A DNA stretch of 35,446 nucleotides from Gemmatimonadota bacterium (GCA_016871855.1 VHBQ01000030.1:1-35446), one strand, 5' to 3'. Positions 16,209-26,711 are shown, counted from the stretch's first letter. The notes: a model not told the origin generated them from the letters alone. A program made the numbers and translations.

Positions 16209-18412
16209 TGAACCCCGCCATGACTTTTGAGGGAGCGCACCCCCTGGCGGCGACAATCGCCCGTCTGGTGTGGCTGCTCCCGCTGCTGCCGCTGCTGGGG
16301 TTCCTGATCAACGGCGCCCTGGCCATGCTCGGCGCGGCGAAGATCGGCCCGGCGGATCCGTCCGAAGGGCACCATTCTGAAGGGCACGGGAACGGGCACG
16401 GTGGAGTGCACGGGCACGAGCACGACGACGCGCATGACCACGCTGACCACGGCCATCCGCCGCGGCACAAGTTCGCGGGGATTGTCAGCCTCGTTGGCCC
16501 GGGCGTGCTCGTTGCCGCCTTCCTGCTGGCCAGCGCGATCTTCTTCGCGATGCGCGGCGTGGAGATGGAGCACCCCTACGTGCTCACGCTGTTCTCCTGG
16601 ATGCCGGTCGGCGACCTGAACCTCAACGCAACCATCCTGCTCGACCCGCTCTCGATGACCATGGTGATGGTCGTCACGGGCGTCGGCATGCTGATCCACA
16701 TCTTCAGCGTCGGCTACATGCAGGACGACCCGGGGTACCCGCGCTACTTCGCGTACCTCAACCTGTTCGTCTTCTTCATGCTTATCCTCGTCCTCGGCGG
16801 CAGCTACCCGCTGCTCTTCGTCGGCTGGGAGGGCGTGGGGCTCTGCTCGTACCTGCTCATTGGCTTCTGGTTCTCGGAGAAGGCCAACGCGGACGCGGGG
16901 AAGAAGGCGTTCATCGTAAACCGCATCGGCGACTTCGGATTCCTGGTTGCCATGTTCCTGATGTTCGCCAACCTCGGGACGCTGGACATCCTCGGCGTGG
17001 CCGACAAGGCGAAGGATCTCCCGATGGGCGGCGCGGTCGCCACGGCGATTGCCCTGTTCCTCTTCCTCGGCTGCACGGGTAAGAGCGCGCAGATTCCGCT
17101 GTACACGTGGCTCCCCGATGCCATGGCCGGCCCGACGCCGGTCTCTGCCCTGATCCACGCGGCGACGATGGTGACTGCGGGCGTCTACCTCGTGGCCCGG
17201 GCCTCGGGCGTCTTCTCGATGGCGCCGGTGGCCCAGCTCACGGTGGCCGCGGTCGGCGCGCTCACCGCGTTCTTCGCGGCGACGATCGGCCTGAAGCAGT
17301 GGGACATCAAGAAGGTGCTGGCCTACTCCACGGTCTCCCAGCTCGGGTACATGTTCGTCGGCGTGGGCGTGGGCGCGTACGTGGCCGGCATCTTCCATCT
17401 CGCCACGCACGCCTTCTTCAAGGCGCTGCTGTTCCTCGGGTCTGGCTCGGTGATCTACGCGATGCACAAGGCGTATCACGCGACGCACAACCATGACGAC
17501 GCGCAGGACATGCGCAACATGGGCGGCCTGCGGCACCACATGCCGATCACGTTCTGCCTGATGTGGATCGCGACGCTGGCCATCGCCGGCATCCCGCTCT
17601 TTTCGGGCTTCTTCTCGAAGGACGAGATTCTCGCGGCCGTCTTCGCCCGCACGCACGGTTCGACGCTTGCCGAGGCCTCGCTGCTCGGGATTCCCGGCAG
17701 CACGGTGCTGTTCATCGTGTATGGCCTCGGCCTCGTCTCGGCGCTGATGACCGCGATCTACATGACGCGCATGATGCTGTACACCTTCCACGGCCCCAAC
17801 CGGACGGGGGAGGCCGAGCGGCCGCACCTGGCTGAGGCGCCGTGGGTGATGACCGGGCCGTTGGTCGTGCTCGGCATTCTGGCGGCGTTCGGTGGCTGGC
17901 TCAACGTGCCAGCGCTGCTCGGCGCGATTGGCCCGGTCGGCGGTCTCGAGCACTGGCTTGAGCCGGTGGTCGGCGAGAATGCACTGCGCACCACGTTGGG
18001 CGAGGCCGCGCACCTGTCGCACAGCACGGAACTCGTGCTGGTGGGCACGGCAATCGCCATCGCGGTCGCCGGCATCGCCTTCGCTGTCTGGCGGCTGAAG
18101 CCGGCGGCGCTGGTGGCCAAGAAGGACGCGCCCGCGGCCGAGGGGATCGCGCGCGTGCTGGAGAACAAGTACTTCGTCGACGAAGGGTACGATGCCGCCA
18201 TCGTGCAGCCGACGGTGGCCGTCTCGCGCAACGTCCTGTGGAAGGGCTTCGACGCGGGCGTCATCGATGGACTCTTCGTCAATGGCAGCGCGCTTCTTGC
18301 GCGCGCGTTCGGTTGGATGGGCTCCCAGTTGCAGACGGGCCACCTCGGCACGTATGCGTGGGTCCTGCTGATCGGCGTCCTCACCATCCTTGGCGCCTTC
18401 ACCTATCGGTAA
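16205..18412 (+). CDS. nuoL: NADH-quinone oxidoreductase subunit L with histidine-rich insertion
   Basis: This 735-residue antiporter-like subunit is longer than the usual 610-660. E209 ([18 protein letters not shown]) and K293 ([18 protein letters not shown]) match the proton-path Glu and Lys of E. coli NuoL (E144/K229) shifted by about 64, consistent with an N-terminal insertion. Residues 51-88, between helices 1 and 2, hold 12 histidines plus several Asp/Glu (for example [16 protein letters not shown]). The long lateral helix and last transmembrane segment are at the C terminus ([16 protein letters not shown]). ATG 16205 overlaps the nuoK stop; 16208 and 16220 are alternatives. Confidence 0.96.
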   Translation: MMNPAMTFEGAHPLAATIARLVWLLPLLPLLGFLINGALAMLGAAKIGPADPSEGHHSEGHGNGHGGVHGHEHDDAHDHADHGHPPRHKFAGIVSLVGPGVLVAAFLLASAIFFAMRGVEMEHPYVLTLFSWMPVGDLNLNATILLDPLSMTMVMVVTGVGMLIHIFSVGYMQDDPGYPRYFAYLNLFVFFMLILVLGGSYPLLFVGWEGVGLCSYLLIGFWFSEKANADAGKKAFIVNRIGDFGFLVAMFLMFANLGTLDILGVADKAKDLPMGGAVATAIALFLFLGCTGKSAQIPLYTWLPDAMAGPTPVSALIHAATMVTAGVYLVARASGVFSMAPVAQLTVAAVGALTAFFAATIGLKQWDIKKVLAYSTVSQLGYMFVGVGVGAYVAGIFHLATHAFFKALLFLGSGSVIYAMHKAYHATHNHDDAQDMRNMGGLRHHMPITFCLMWIATLAIAGIPLFSGFFSKDEILAAVFARTHGSTLAEASLLGIPGSTVLFIVYGLGLVSALMTAIYMTRMMLYTFHGPNRTGEAERPHLAEAPWVMTGPLVVLGILAAFGGWLNVPALLGAIGPVGGLEHWLEPVVGENALRTTLGEAAHLSHSTELVLVGTAIAIAVAGIAFAVWRLKPAALVAKKDAPAAEGIARVLENKYFVDEGYDAAIVQPTVAVSRNVLWKGFDAGVIDGLFVNGSALLARAFGWMGSQLQTGHLGTYAWVLLIGVLTILGAFTYR

Positions 18413-18415
18413 CCC

Positions 18416-19999
18416 ATGACCGCGTTCCTGTCGTCGATCAATTACAACGCCTGGATCGTCCCGGCCCTGCTGCTGCTGCCGGCCATCGGCGCGCTGGGGA
18501 TCGGGGCGCACGCGCTGCTGACGGCCAAGGACCCGGCCGAGAAGCGCTGGCGTGAAGTGCGGATCCTCGCCTTCGCCTTCTTCATGGTGGAGGCCCTCCT
18601 CTCGCTCGGGCTCTGGTGGTCCATCGACCCGGCGGCGTCCGGCTGGCAGGCGCTCGTCGACCTGCCGTGGATCCCGCAGTGGGGCGTGCGGTTCACCGTC
18701 GGCCTCGACGGCATCGCGATGGTCCTCGTGCTCCTGACCACGCTGCTGATGCCGCTCGCAGTGCTCGGGAGCTGGACGAGCATCCGCACCAAGCCGCACG
18801 CGTACTATGCCAACCTGCTGGTCCTCACCGTCGGCATGCTCGGCGCGTTCGTCTCGCTCGACCTGGTGCTCTTCTACGTGATGTGGGAGATCGGCCTGGT
18901 GCCGATGTACCTGATCATCGGCATCTGGGGCGGGGAACGGCGGCTCTACGCGGCCATCAAGTTCTTCGTGTACACGATGATCGGCTCGCTGCTGATGCTG
19001 GTCGCCATCCTGTACCTCGGGTCGGAGGCGTCGCGCGTGGGCGGCGCGCCGAACTTCAGCTACGATTTCATCCTGAATAACGTGCGGCTCGACCCGACGA
19101 CCACGCTGTGGCTCTTCGGGGCGTTCGCGCTGGCGTTCGCGGTGAAGGTGCCGATGTTCCCGTTCCACACGTGGCTCCCCGACGCGCACGTCGAGGCGCC
19201 CACGGCCGGTTCGGTGATTCTGGCCGCCATCATGCTGAAGATGGGCACCTTTGGCTTCATCCGGTTCGCGCTCCCGCTGTTCCCGGAGGCGGCGATGAAC
19301 CCGGCGGTGCGCACCTTCGTCATCGTGCTCGCCGTCGTCGGCATTGTCTATGGCGCGCTCGTCGCGATGGTCCAGCCGGATTTCAAGAAGCTCGTTGCCT
19401 ATTCGTCGGTCAGCCATCTCGGCTTCGTGATGCTCGGCATCTTTGCGCTGACGACGGAGTCCATGCAGGGCGCGCTGGTGGTGAACGTGGCCCACGGCAT
19501 CTCCACGGGGGCGCTGTTCCTCCTCGTCGGCATGATCTACGAGCGGCGGCACACGCGCATGATCGAGGACTACGGCGGCATCGCCAAGGTAGTCCCCATC
19601 TTCGCGACGATCCTGACGATCGTCTCGCTCTCCAGCATCGGCGTGCCGGGGACGAACGGGTTCATCGGCGAGTTCCTCGTGCTCGTCGGCTCGTTCAAGA
19701 CGCAGCCGGTGGCCGCGGTCATCGCGGCCACGGCGGTCATCTTCGCCGCGGCCTATCTGCTCTGGGCGCTCCAGCGGATCATCTACAACTCGCTGTCGAA
19801 GCCGGAGAATGAGGGGATCAAGGATCTCAACTGGCGCGAGATCGGGCTACTGGTGCCGCTGGTCGCCGCCATTATCTGGATTGGCGTCTATCCCAAGCCC
19901 CTGCTCGAAAAGACCGAACCGGCCGCGCGCCGCCTCGTCACGTACGTCGAGGCCAGCGTGGGCAAGACCCCGGTGACCGCTTCCAACACGGCGCGATAA
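18416..19999 (+). CDS. nuoM: NADH-quinone oxidoreductase subunit M
   Basis: This 527-residue antiporter-like proton-pumping subunit has 14 predicted helices. E158 (FYVMWEIGLVPMYLIIGIWG) and K244 (FAVKVPMFPFHTWLPDAHVE) are the conserved charged pair. PTAGSVILAAIMLKMGTFGF and VAYSSVSHLGFVMLG are further family motifs. It begins 3 nt after nuoL and ends directly against the nuoN ATG. Confidence 0.97.
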   Translation: MTAFLSSINYNAWIVPALLLLPAIGALGIGAHALLTAKDPAEKRWREVRILAFAFFMVEALLSLGLWWSIDPAASGWQALVDLPWIPQWGVRFTVGLDGIAMVLVLLTTLLMPLAVLGSWTSIRTKPHAYYANLLVLTVGMLGAFVSLDLVLFYVMWEIGLVPMYLIIGIWGGERRLYAAIKFFVYTMIGSLLMLVAILYLGSEASRVGGAPNFSYDFILNNVRLDPTTTLWLFGAFALAFAVKVPMFPFHTWLPDAHVEAPTAGSVILAAIMLKMGTFGFIRFALPLFPEAAMNPAVRTFVIVLAVVGIVYGALVAMVQPDFKKLVAYSSVSHLGFVMLGIFALTTESMQGALVVNVAHGISTGALFLLVGMIYERRHTRMIEDYGGIAKVVPIFATILTIVSLSSIGVPGTNGFIGEFLVLVGSFKTQPVAAVIAATAVIFAAAYLLWALQRIIYNSLSKPENEGIKDLNWREIGLLVPLVAAIIWIGVYPKPLLEKTEPAARRLVTYVEASVGKTPVTASNTAR

Positions 20000-21514
20000 A
20001 TGACCTTCGACCTCGCGAACCCGTCGCAGTTGATGCAGGCCCTCGGGCCGGACCTGCTGCTCATTGTGGGGGCCATGGCGCTCATGCTCTGGGCTGCCTG
20101 GCGTCCGGAATCAGACGAGCACCAGCGCGCTGTCGGCGTCGCGTCGCTCGCCCTGATCGTCGCTACGATTGGCCTCACGATCTGGTACGCGGCGCGCGGC
20201 CTGTCCTCCGGCCCCGGCATCATCGCCGTGGACAACTTCCGGTGGGCGGCCAACATCGTCTGCTTGCTAGGCGCCTTCGGCGCGATTGCCCTGGGGCTGG
20301 AGTACAACGTCCGTGAGCGCATCCGCCCCGCCGAGTCGCATGTGCTGGTGCTGTTCGCCACGGCCGGCATGATGATGCTCGCCGCCGCGCGCGACCTCAT
20401 GATCGTCTTCCTCGGCGTCGAGCTGATGTCAGTGGCGGTCTATGTGCTCGCCGGTCTCAACCGGCGCAGCAACAAGGCGGCCGAAGGCTCGCTGAAGTAC
20501 TTCCTGCTGGGCGCGTTCGCCACCGCCTTCCTGCTTTACGGGATCGCGCTGATCTTCGGCTCCACCGGGTCCACGAACCTGACGGAGATCGGCCAGCGCA
20601 TCGTGGAGGGCAACTACGTCGCGCATCCGATGGCTCTGGTCGGCACGGCCCTGCTCCTGATCGGCTTCGGGTTCAAGGTGGCAGCCGCGCCGTTCCACAT
20701 GTGGGCGCCCGACGTGTACGAGGGGGCCCCGACACCGATTACGGCGTTCATGGCGACCGCCGTGAAGGCGGCCGCGTTCACGACGTTCATCCGCGTCTGG
20801 CTCGAGGCGCTCCCCGGGATGGGCGAGGCCTGGTTCGCCCCGGTCTGGTGGCTGGCCGCCGTCGCAATGTTTGTCGGCAACACGGTGGCGCTCTCCCAGC
20901 GCAACCTGAAGCGCCTGCTCGCGTACTCGTCGATCGCGCACTCGGGCTATCTGCTCGTCGCCGTCGCGACCGGCACGCTCGCCGGCTCGGCCGCGTTCCT
21001 ATTCTACATCGTCGCCTACACGCTGGCCTCGTTTGGCGCGTTCGCCGTCGTCATCGCCGTGGGCTCGGAAGGGGACGGAAACAACGAGCTATCCGACTAC
21101 GAGGGGCTCTGGCACGTCCGGCCGGGACTCGCCGCGGCGATGAGCGTGTTCATGCTCTCGCTGATGGGCTTCCCGATCTTCGGCGGCGTTGGGTTCTTCG
21201 GAAAGTGGTACCTGCTGATGGCGGCCATCGAGGCGCCGCGGCCGCTGACCACGCTGGCGGTGGTCCTGGTGCTCACCTCGGTCATCTCCGCGGGCTACTA
21301 TCTCAACGTGGTGCGCGTGATGTTCATGAAGGCGCGCCCTGAGGGCGCCATCACGCCGGTGCGCGCGGGCCCGCTCACGCGCGGGGTCGTGTTCGCCACC
21401 GCGGTCGTCATCCTCGTGCTCGGTCTGGTGCCGTCACGCGTCATCGGATGGAGCCGGGCCAGCATACCCAGGGCGCCCGTCGCGCAAACGGCATCCGCCG
21501 ACCTGCCCAAGTGA
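20000..21514 (+). CDS. nuoN: NADH-quinone oxidoreductase subunit N
   Basis: This 504-residue antiporter-like subunit is the last gene of the operon. IVFLGVELMSVAVYVLAG carries the helix-5 glutamate, and GFKVAAAPFHMWAPDVYEGA the helix-7 lysine. RLLAYSSIAHSGYLLVA is the usual later motif. The ATG follows the nuoM stop without a gap. A strong hairpin lies 7 nt after the stop, marking the probable operon end. Confidence 0.97.
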   Translation: MTFDLANPSQLMQALGPDLLLIVGAMALMLWAAWRPESDEHQRAVGVASLALIVATIGLTIWYAARGLSSGPGIIAVDNFRWAANIVCLLGAFGAIALGLEYNVRERIRPAESHVLVLFATAGMMMLAAARDLMIVFLGVELMSVAVYVLAGLNRRSNKAAEGSLKYFLLGAFATAFLLYGIALIFGSTGSTNLTEIGQRIVEGNYVAHPMALVGTALLLIGFGFKVAAAPFHMWAPDVYEGAPTPITAFMATAVKAAAFTTFIRVWLEALPGMGEAWFAPVWWLAAVAMFVGNTVALSQRNLKRLLAYSSIAHSGYLLVAVATGTLAGSAAFLFYIVAYTLASFGAFAVVIAVGSEGDGNNELSDYEGLWHVRPGLAAAMSVFMLSLMGFPIFGGVGFFGKWYLLMAAIEAPRPLTTLAVVLVLTSVISAGYYLNVVRVMFMKARPEGAITPVRAGPLTRGVVFATAVVILVLGLVPSRVIGWSRASIPRAPVAQTASADLPK

Positions 21515-21521
21515 CCCGACG

Positions 21522-21548
21522 CAACGCCTCGCCCTCCGCGAGGCGTTG
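21522..21548 (+). terminator. Strong hairpin after nuoN
   Basis: CAACGCCTCGC (21522-21532) pairs perfectly with GCGAGGCGTTG (21538-21548) across a 5-nt loop. It starts 7 nt after the nuoN stop and is the best terminator-like stem in the window. No U-tract follows. Confidence 0.65.
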
Positions 21549-21595
21549 ACGTCTCGGGGGCACTAAGTTTCAGCGCACTCACTTACCACACTGCC

Positions 21596-22960
21596 ATGAT
21601 CAACGCCGGCATCTTTCGCCAATACGACATCCGGGGCGTGGTCGGAGACGACCTCACCATCGAAGCGGCCGAGGGGATCGGTCGCGGGTACGCTGCCATC
21701 CTCGCCGAGCGCGGCATCACCGGCGCAATCGCCGTGGGGCGTGACAATCGCCACAGCGGCGCCTCGCTCCGCGACGCCCTCGTCAAGGGGCTCACCGACT
21801 GCGGGGTGGATGTCGTGGACATCGGCGTCGCGCCGACGCCGGTGCTTTACTGGAGCCTGCACCACTGCGGCGTGGTCGGCGGCATTCAGGTGACCGGCTC
21901 CCACAACCCGCCGGAGTTCAACGGGTTCAAGCTCAGCGTCGGCGCGACCTCGCTCCACGGCGACGGCATTCAGCGGCTGTACCAGCTCATTCCGACAGCG
22001 AAGAACGCCGCGAAGCCGGGCACGGTGCGCTCCGTGGCCGTGCTCGACGACTATGTGGCCGACATCGCGAAGCATATCGGCCGGATCAAGCGCCCGCTCA
22101 AGGTCGTGGTGGATTGCGGCAACGGCGTGGGGGCGCTGACGGCGCCAAGCGTCTGCAAGGCGCTCGGGGTCGAGGCCTCGCTGCTCTTCGCCGAGAGCGA
22201 CGGCAACTTCCCCAACCATCATCCCGACCCGACGGTGGTCGAGAACCTCCAGGACCTTATTCGCGAAGTGCGGCGGACGGGCGCGGAGGTGGGAATCGGG
22301 TTCGACGGCGACGCCGACCGCATCGGCATCGTGGACGAGGCGGGGAACATCATCTGGGGCGACTACCTGCTGCTGCTCTACGCGCGCGACGTCCTCGAGC
22401 GCACCGGAAAGGGCCAGTCGATCATCTTCGACGTGAAATGCTCGCAGGCGCTCCCCGACGCCATCCGCAAGGCCGGCGGCGAGCCGCTGATGTGGAAGAC
22501 CGGGCATTCGCTCATCAAGGAGAAGATGAAGGAACTGCACGCGCCGATCGCCGGCGAGATGTCCGGCCACATGTTCTTCACGGAGGGGTTCTACGGCCAC
22601 GACGACGCGGTGTATGCGGCCGCGCGGTTGATGCGCATCCTCGGGGACAGCGGCAAGCGCGTGGATGAACTGCTGGCCGACGTGCCGCGCTTCGTCAGCA
22701 CGCCGGAACTGCGCGTGGACTGCCCGGACGACCGCAAGTTCGACATCGTGAAGGCCGCGCAGGTCCATTTTGCGGCGCAGCGCGAGGTCATCGCCGTGGA
22801 CGGGGCGCGCATCCTGTTCGGAGACGGCTGGGGGCTGATTCGCGCCTCCAACACCCAGCCCATTCTCGTGATGCGGTTCGAAGCGCTGACCGAGGCCCGG
22901 CTGGCCGAGATTCGGAGCGAGGTTGAAGGGTGGCTCCGAATCCAGGGCGTGGAGTCGTAG
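21596..22960 (+). CDS. Phosphomannomutase/phosphoglucomutase
   Basis: This 454-residue cytosolic alpha-D-phosphohexomutase interconverts hexose 6- and 1-phosphates for sugar nucleotide and surface polysaccharide synthesis. The catalytic phosphoserine S102 is in TGSHNPPEFNG. The metal site is D237, D239 and D241 in FDGDADRIG, the sugar-binding loop is GEMSGH (320-325), and the phosphate-binding loop is RASNTQP (416-422). These match the bifunctional PMM/PGM (AlgC/ManB-like) group rather than GlmM, which has a different serine loop. Whether mannose or glucose phosphate is preferred cannot be told. It has an 81-nt upstream gap after the nuo terminator. Confidence 0.93.
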   Translation: MINAGIFRQYDIRGVVGDDLTIEAAEGIGRGYAAILAERGITGAIAVGRDNRHSGASLRDALVKGLTDCGVDVVDIGVAPTPVLYWSLHHCGVVGGIQVTGSHNPPEFNGFKLSVGATSLHGDGIQRLYQLIPTAKNAAKPGTVRSVAVLDDYVADIAKHIGRIKRPLKVVVDCGNGVGALTAPSVCKALGVEASLLFAESDGNFPNHHPDPTVVENLQDLIREVRRTGAEVGIGFDGDADRIGIVDEAGNIIWGDYLLLLYARDVLERTGKGQSIIFDVKCSQALPDAIRKAGGEPLMWKTGHSLIKEKMKELHAPIAGEMSGHMFFTEGFYGHDDAVYAAARLMRILGDSGKRVDELLADVPRFVSTPELRVDCPDDRKFDIVKAAQVHFAAQREVIAVDGARILFGDGWGLIRASNTQPILVMRFEALTEARLAEIRSEVEGWLRIQGVES

Positions 22961-22961
22961 C

Positions 22962-25406
22962 GTGACCTGGCGGCGGGCCCTCGCGCTGGCCGGCGCGACG
23001 CTCGCCGTCGCGCTGGTCGTCGGGCGCCTGCTTGCCGGCGCGTACGCTGAACACGCGTGGTACGAAGCGCTCGGGGCCGAGGCGCTGTGGCGCGCTCGCG
23101 CGGGGACGCTGACGGTGATGCGCTCGGTGGGCTTCGCCGTGGCGTTTGCCTTCGCGTTCGCGAACCTGCTCGGCATGCGGCGGTCCATCGTCTCGCTGGT
23201 GCTGCCGCGGCGGGTGGCGAATCTGCATTTCGGCGAGGTGGTGCCAGGGCGCGCGCTCACGCTGACCGCGGCCGTGCTCAGCGTGCTGATCGCCGCCGCC
23301 GTCGCTCTCCCACAAGGCGACTGGTTGACGGTGGTGCGGGCCCGCTGGGCGACACCCGTGGGCGAGATCGACCCGTATCTCGGCCATGACATCGCCTTCT
23401 GGACAGCGTGGCTCCCGTTCGAGCGTATGCTCCGCGACTGGGCCGTCGTGCTGGCGAGCGTCGTCGGCGTCGTCGTGATGCTGCTCTACGCGCTGACGCC
23501 GTCGGTGCAGGTGCAGAGCGGACGCCTCCACGTCTCGACGTGGGTGCGGCGGCACTTCGCGATCTACTCTGGAATCCTGCTGCTCCTCGTCGCGTGGGGA
23601 TTCCGCATCGATGGTCTGGACCTGCTGCTGCGCGGGAGCGGTGAGGGCGAGCGCTTCACGTCGTTCGACCATCGGGTGCTCCACCCGTATTTGGTGGCGC
23701 TGAGCATCGGCACCGCGGGCGTCGGCGTGCTCGTGGCGTGGGCTGGATGGGTCGGGCAGCAGCGGGCGATGCTCGGGGCGCTCCTGATCGCGCTCGTCGC
23801 CGGCCCCGCAGGGCGCGTGGGCCTTCCGCTGCTCGACCGCCGCGCGGCGAATGCGCGCGAGGCCGTGCTGCTCGAGCGTCCCTACGATCTGGTCAGGACG
23901 CTCTACACGCGCCGGGCGTTCGCGGTGGAGGAGATCGTGCGCGGCGCCGCGGCGGAGAGCGTGCGCGTGCCGGCGGTGAGCATTCCGCGCCGCGTGAGCG
24001 GATGGGATCCAGCGGCACTCGCACTCGCTGCCGAGGACGATGCGTCGACCCCGCCGGTGCCGGGGGCCGTCGCGTGGAGCGCGGCAGGTGGCGATTCGCT
24101 TCGCGTTCTGGTCTCCCACGCCGCCCTCGGCGCTGACGCGCCGTTGACGCCGCTCGAGGTTCTGGAGCTCGATCCGGCCGACGCGGACGACCGAGGCGAC
24201 CCGTGGCCCAGTGTGGGGAGCGCCCACGCGACTTTGCCGCCGCTCGTCGTCGGGCTTGGCGTGGATCCGGTGCGCGTGATGCCGGACACTCTCGGCCGCA
24301 TTGCCGCGCCGCACCTCGGCGACGGATGGCGCCGCGTGGCGCTTGCGTGGGGCGTGCGCCGCCCGCGCTTGGCGGTCACGCCGGCGGACTCGCGCCAGGC
24401 GAAGCTGCTGGTGCGGCGTGAGGTCCGAGGGCGCATCCGTGCCCTGGTGCCGTTCCTTGCCATGGGCCCCACGACGCAGGCGTTCGTGGCCCGCGATTCC
24501 CTCTGGTGGAGCGTGGAGATGTTCCACGCCGGCGCCGATTTCCCATTGTCCGAGCGCATGCCCTTCGCCGGCCTGTCGCGCCGGTTTGTGATCGCTGCCG
24601 GACTCGCGGTGGTCAACGCCCATAGCGGGCGCGTGCTGGTAGTGGTGCCGCGGCATCCCGAGCGCATGACGCAGTGGTGGCGCAATCGACTGCCGCAGCT
24701 CTTCGTCACGAGCGACCGATTGGACGCGGAGCTGTTGGACGCGCTGCCGCCTCCGGTTGACCGCGCGAGGATGCAGGGAACGGCGCTTGGTCGCACCGGG
24801 TTCCGCAACGACACGCTCTCCGTGCGCCCGCTCTTTCAGGTGGACGAGGCCGACGCCGAACTGCTGCCGGGTCCCCCGACCCCGTTCGTCAGCGGCCTCT
24901 CTCGCGGGCCGCGCGCAGCGGGCGTGCCGGCGGTCGATGGGACGGATCGCGTGCGAGGCGCGTTCGTCGCGGTCGGAGGGGCGGCCCCGCGCACGATGCT
25001 CGTGGAGCAGCCGGACACCCTGCGCTGGTCGGCGATCCTGGACCGGCTGCAGCGCGTCGCGGATTCGGCCCAGCTCAGCCGCACGCGGCGTCACCCGCGA
25101 CGCGGGCGCGTGCAGACGATCCCGACTGACTCCGGGCTCCTGGCCGTGCAGGGTTTCTACTCGTGGTCGCCGGAGCGTCCCCCGACGATGACCGGCGTGG
25201 TCGCCTTGCTGGCGGGCAGCGCACGCTCGGGCCCTTCGTTGTCTGCCGCCTTCGGTTCTGCCCCGCACCTGCCCATCACCGACGCGCGACTGCGCCTGCG
25301 CATCGCGCGCATCCACGCCGCGATGCAGGATGCACTGCGTCGCGCGGACTGGGCCGCCTTCGGGCGCGCAATGGCCGAACTGCGCCGGCTTTCAAGCGAT
25401 CGCTGA
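22962..25406 (+). CDS. UPF0182 (COG1615) family membrane protein, divergent
   Basis: This 814-residue protein has seven predicted transmembrane segments in the first 290 residues (about 4-28, 55-72, 97-117, 158-177, 195-213, 243-262 and 266-288). A soluble domain of more than 500 residues follows. This topology and local features (AWYEALGAEALW after helix 1, EIDPYLGHDIAFWTAWLPFE, and RPYDLVRTLYTRRAFAVEEI after helix 7) fit UPF0182, whose biochemical role is unknown. The GTG at 22962 is chosen because GGAG lies 7 nt upstream and it begins 2 nt after the mutase stop. The soluble half is Ala/Arg/Pro-rich and poorly conserved by eye. The assignment is from pattern memory. Confidence 0.7.
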   Translation: MTWRRALALAGATLAVALVVGRLLAGAYAEHAWYEALGAEALWRARAGTLTVMRSVGFAVAFAFAFANLLGMRRSIVSLVLPRRVANLHFGEVVPGRALTLTAAVLSVLIAAAVALPQGDWLTVVRARWATPVGEIDPYLGHDIAFWTAWLPFERMLRDWAVVLASVVGVVVMLLYALTPSVQVQSGRLHVSTWVRRHFAIYSGILLLLVAWGFRIDGLDLLLRGSGEGERFTSFDHRVLHPYLVALSIGTAGVGVLVAWAGWVGQQRAMLGALLIALVAGPAGRVGLPLLDRRAANAREAVLLERPYDLVRTLYTRRAFAVEEIVRGAAAESVRVPAVSIPRRVSGWDPAALALAAEDDASTPPVPGAVAWSAAGGDSLRVLVSHAALGADAPLTPLEVLELDPADADDRGDPWPSVGSAHATLPPLVVGLGVDPVRVMPDTLGRIAAPHLGDGWRRVALAWGVRRPRLAVTPADSRQAKLLVRREVRGRIRALVPFLAMGPTTQAFVARDSLWWSVEMFHAGADFPLSERMPFAGLSRRFVIAAGLAVVNAHSGRVLVVVPRHPERMTQWWRNRLPQLFVTSDRLDAELLDALPPPVDRARMQGTALGRTGFRNDTLSVRPLFQVDEADAELLPGPPTPFVSGLSRGPRAAGVPAVDGTDRVRGAFVAVGGAAPRTMLVEQPDTLRWSAILDRLQRVADSAQLSRTRRHPRRGRVQTIPTDSGLLAVQGFYSWSPERPPTMTGVVALLAGSARSGPSLSAAFGSAPHLPITDARLRLRIARIHAAMQDALRRADWAAFGRAMAELRRLSSDR

Positions 25407-25460
25407 CCGCACCGCCGGGGAAGCTCGCCGACAACGGCATCGGGTGAACCCTGAGCGTCA

Positions 25461-25482
25461 ATGGGAGGTCTCCGGCTCCCAT
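25461..25482 (+). terminator. Hairpin downstream of the UPF0182 gene
   Basis: ATGGGAG (25461-25467) pairs with CTCCCAT (25476-25482) across an 8-nt loop, 54 nt after the stop and 83 nt before sucC. A pyrimidine stretch follows. It is a plausible but modest terminator. Confidence 0.35.
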
Positions 25483-25565
25483 CTCTCCGCGCATGGCGGT
25501 AAATTCGGCGTGTTGCGCTGCGACTGGCGCCGCACGGCGCCGCGAACATCTCGATCGGAGTACCT

Positions 25566-26711
25566 GTGAACATCCACGAATACCAGGCGAAGGAGATCCT
25601 GCGCGGATTCGGCGTGCCGATTCCGGCCGGCAAGGTTGCCACGACGCCTGCGGAAGCAGAGGCCATCGCGAAGGAGTTCGGCGTGGCGGTGATGGTGAAG
25701 GCGCAGGTGCACGCCGGCGGCCGCGGGAAGGCGGGCGGCGTGAAGTTCTGCAAGACGCCCGCCGAAGCGAAGGAGAAGGCCACCGCCATTCTCGGCATGC
25801 AGATCAAAGGCCTGACGGTCGAGAAGGTGCTCGTGACCGTCGCCGCCGACATCGGCAGCGAAGCGTATGTGGGCATCATCGTTGACCGGGCCCGCAAGAA
25901 GCCGGTCTTCATGGTCTCGGCCGCCGGCGGCATCGACATTGAGCAGGTGGCGGCGCAGACGCCGGAGAAGATCCTCTACCTGCCGGTGGATACCCGGTAT
26001 GGGCTGCGTGGCTATGAAGCCATGCGCATGGGGTTCTTTCTGTACAGCGACGTGAAGCTCGCCAAGCAGGCGGCGAAGATCATGCAGCAGCTCTACCGGG
26101 CCTTCATGGCGAGCGGCTGCTCGCTTGCCGAGATCAATCCGCTGGTCGCCACCCCCGCCGGGGAGCTGATCGCCGTGGACGGCAAGATGGTCATTGACGA
26201 CAACGAGCTTGACCGCCATGCCGAGATCGAGGCGCTCCGCGACGTGTCGTCGGAAGCGCCGTCGGAGGTGGACGCTCGCAACTGCAACCTCACGTTCATC
26301 AAGCTGGACGGCAACGTCGGCTGCGTCGTCAACGGCGCCGGCCTGGCGATGGCCACCATGGATCTCGTGAAGTACTACGGCGGCGAGCCGGCGAACTTCC
26401 TCGACATCGGCGGATCATCGAACCCCGAGAAGGTGGTGAACGCGCTGCGCATCATCACCGCCGACCCGAACGTGAAGTGCATCCTGTTCAACATCTTTGG
26501 CGGCATCACGCGCACCGATGACGTGGCCAACGGCATCGTCACCGCCACCAAGGCGAACCCGCTGCAGGTGCCGATCGTGATTCGCCTCACCGGCACTAAC
26601 GAGGAGATCGCCGTGAAGATCCTCACCGAGAACGGCTTCACGGCGTCGGCCGACATGGACGAGGCCGTCATCAAGGCCGTCGAGCTGGCGAAGGGAGGGA
26701 AGGCCGCGTGA
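25566..26711 (+). CDS. sucC: Succinyl-CoA synthetase (ADP-forming) beta subunit
   Basis: This 381-residue protein with SucD converts succinyl-CoA, phosphate and NDP to succinate, CoA and NTP in the TCA cycle. The N-terminal ATP-grasp domain has [17 protein letters not shown] (44-60), and E189-I-N191 with [11 protein letters not shown] provides Mg-nucleotide ligands. The C-terminal flavodoxin-like domain contains [17 protein letters not shown] (from 308), which binds near the phosphohistidine. The start is GTG with GGAG 5 nt upstream. ADP versus GDP preference cannot be decided. It overlaps sucD by GTGA. Confidence 0.97.
   Translation: MNIHEYQAKEILRGFGVPIPAGKVATTPAEAEAIAKEFGVAVMVKAQVHAGGRGKAGGVKFCKTPAEAKEKATAILGMQIKGLTVEKVLVTVAADIGSEAYVGIIVDRARKKPVFMVSAAGGIDIEQVAAQTPEKILYLPVDTRYGLRGYEAMRMGFFLYSDVKLAKQAAKIMQQLYRAFMASGCSLAEINPLVATPAGELIAVDGKMVIDDNELDRHAEIEALRDVSSEAPSEVDARNCNLTFIKLDGNVGCVVNGAGLAMATMDLVKYYGGEPANFLDIGGSSNPEKVVNALRIITADPNVKCILFNIFGGITRTDDVANGIVTATKANPLQVPIVIRLTGTNEEIAVKILTENGFTASADMDEAVIKAVELAKGGKAA

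Noticed and set aside
22788-25316. An 842-codon minus-strand open frame opposite the UPF0182 gene
   Set aside because: The composition is Arg/His/Ala-rich without domains. The plus-strand frame has clear transmembrane helices, a Shine-Dalgarno and good spacing to its neighbour.
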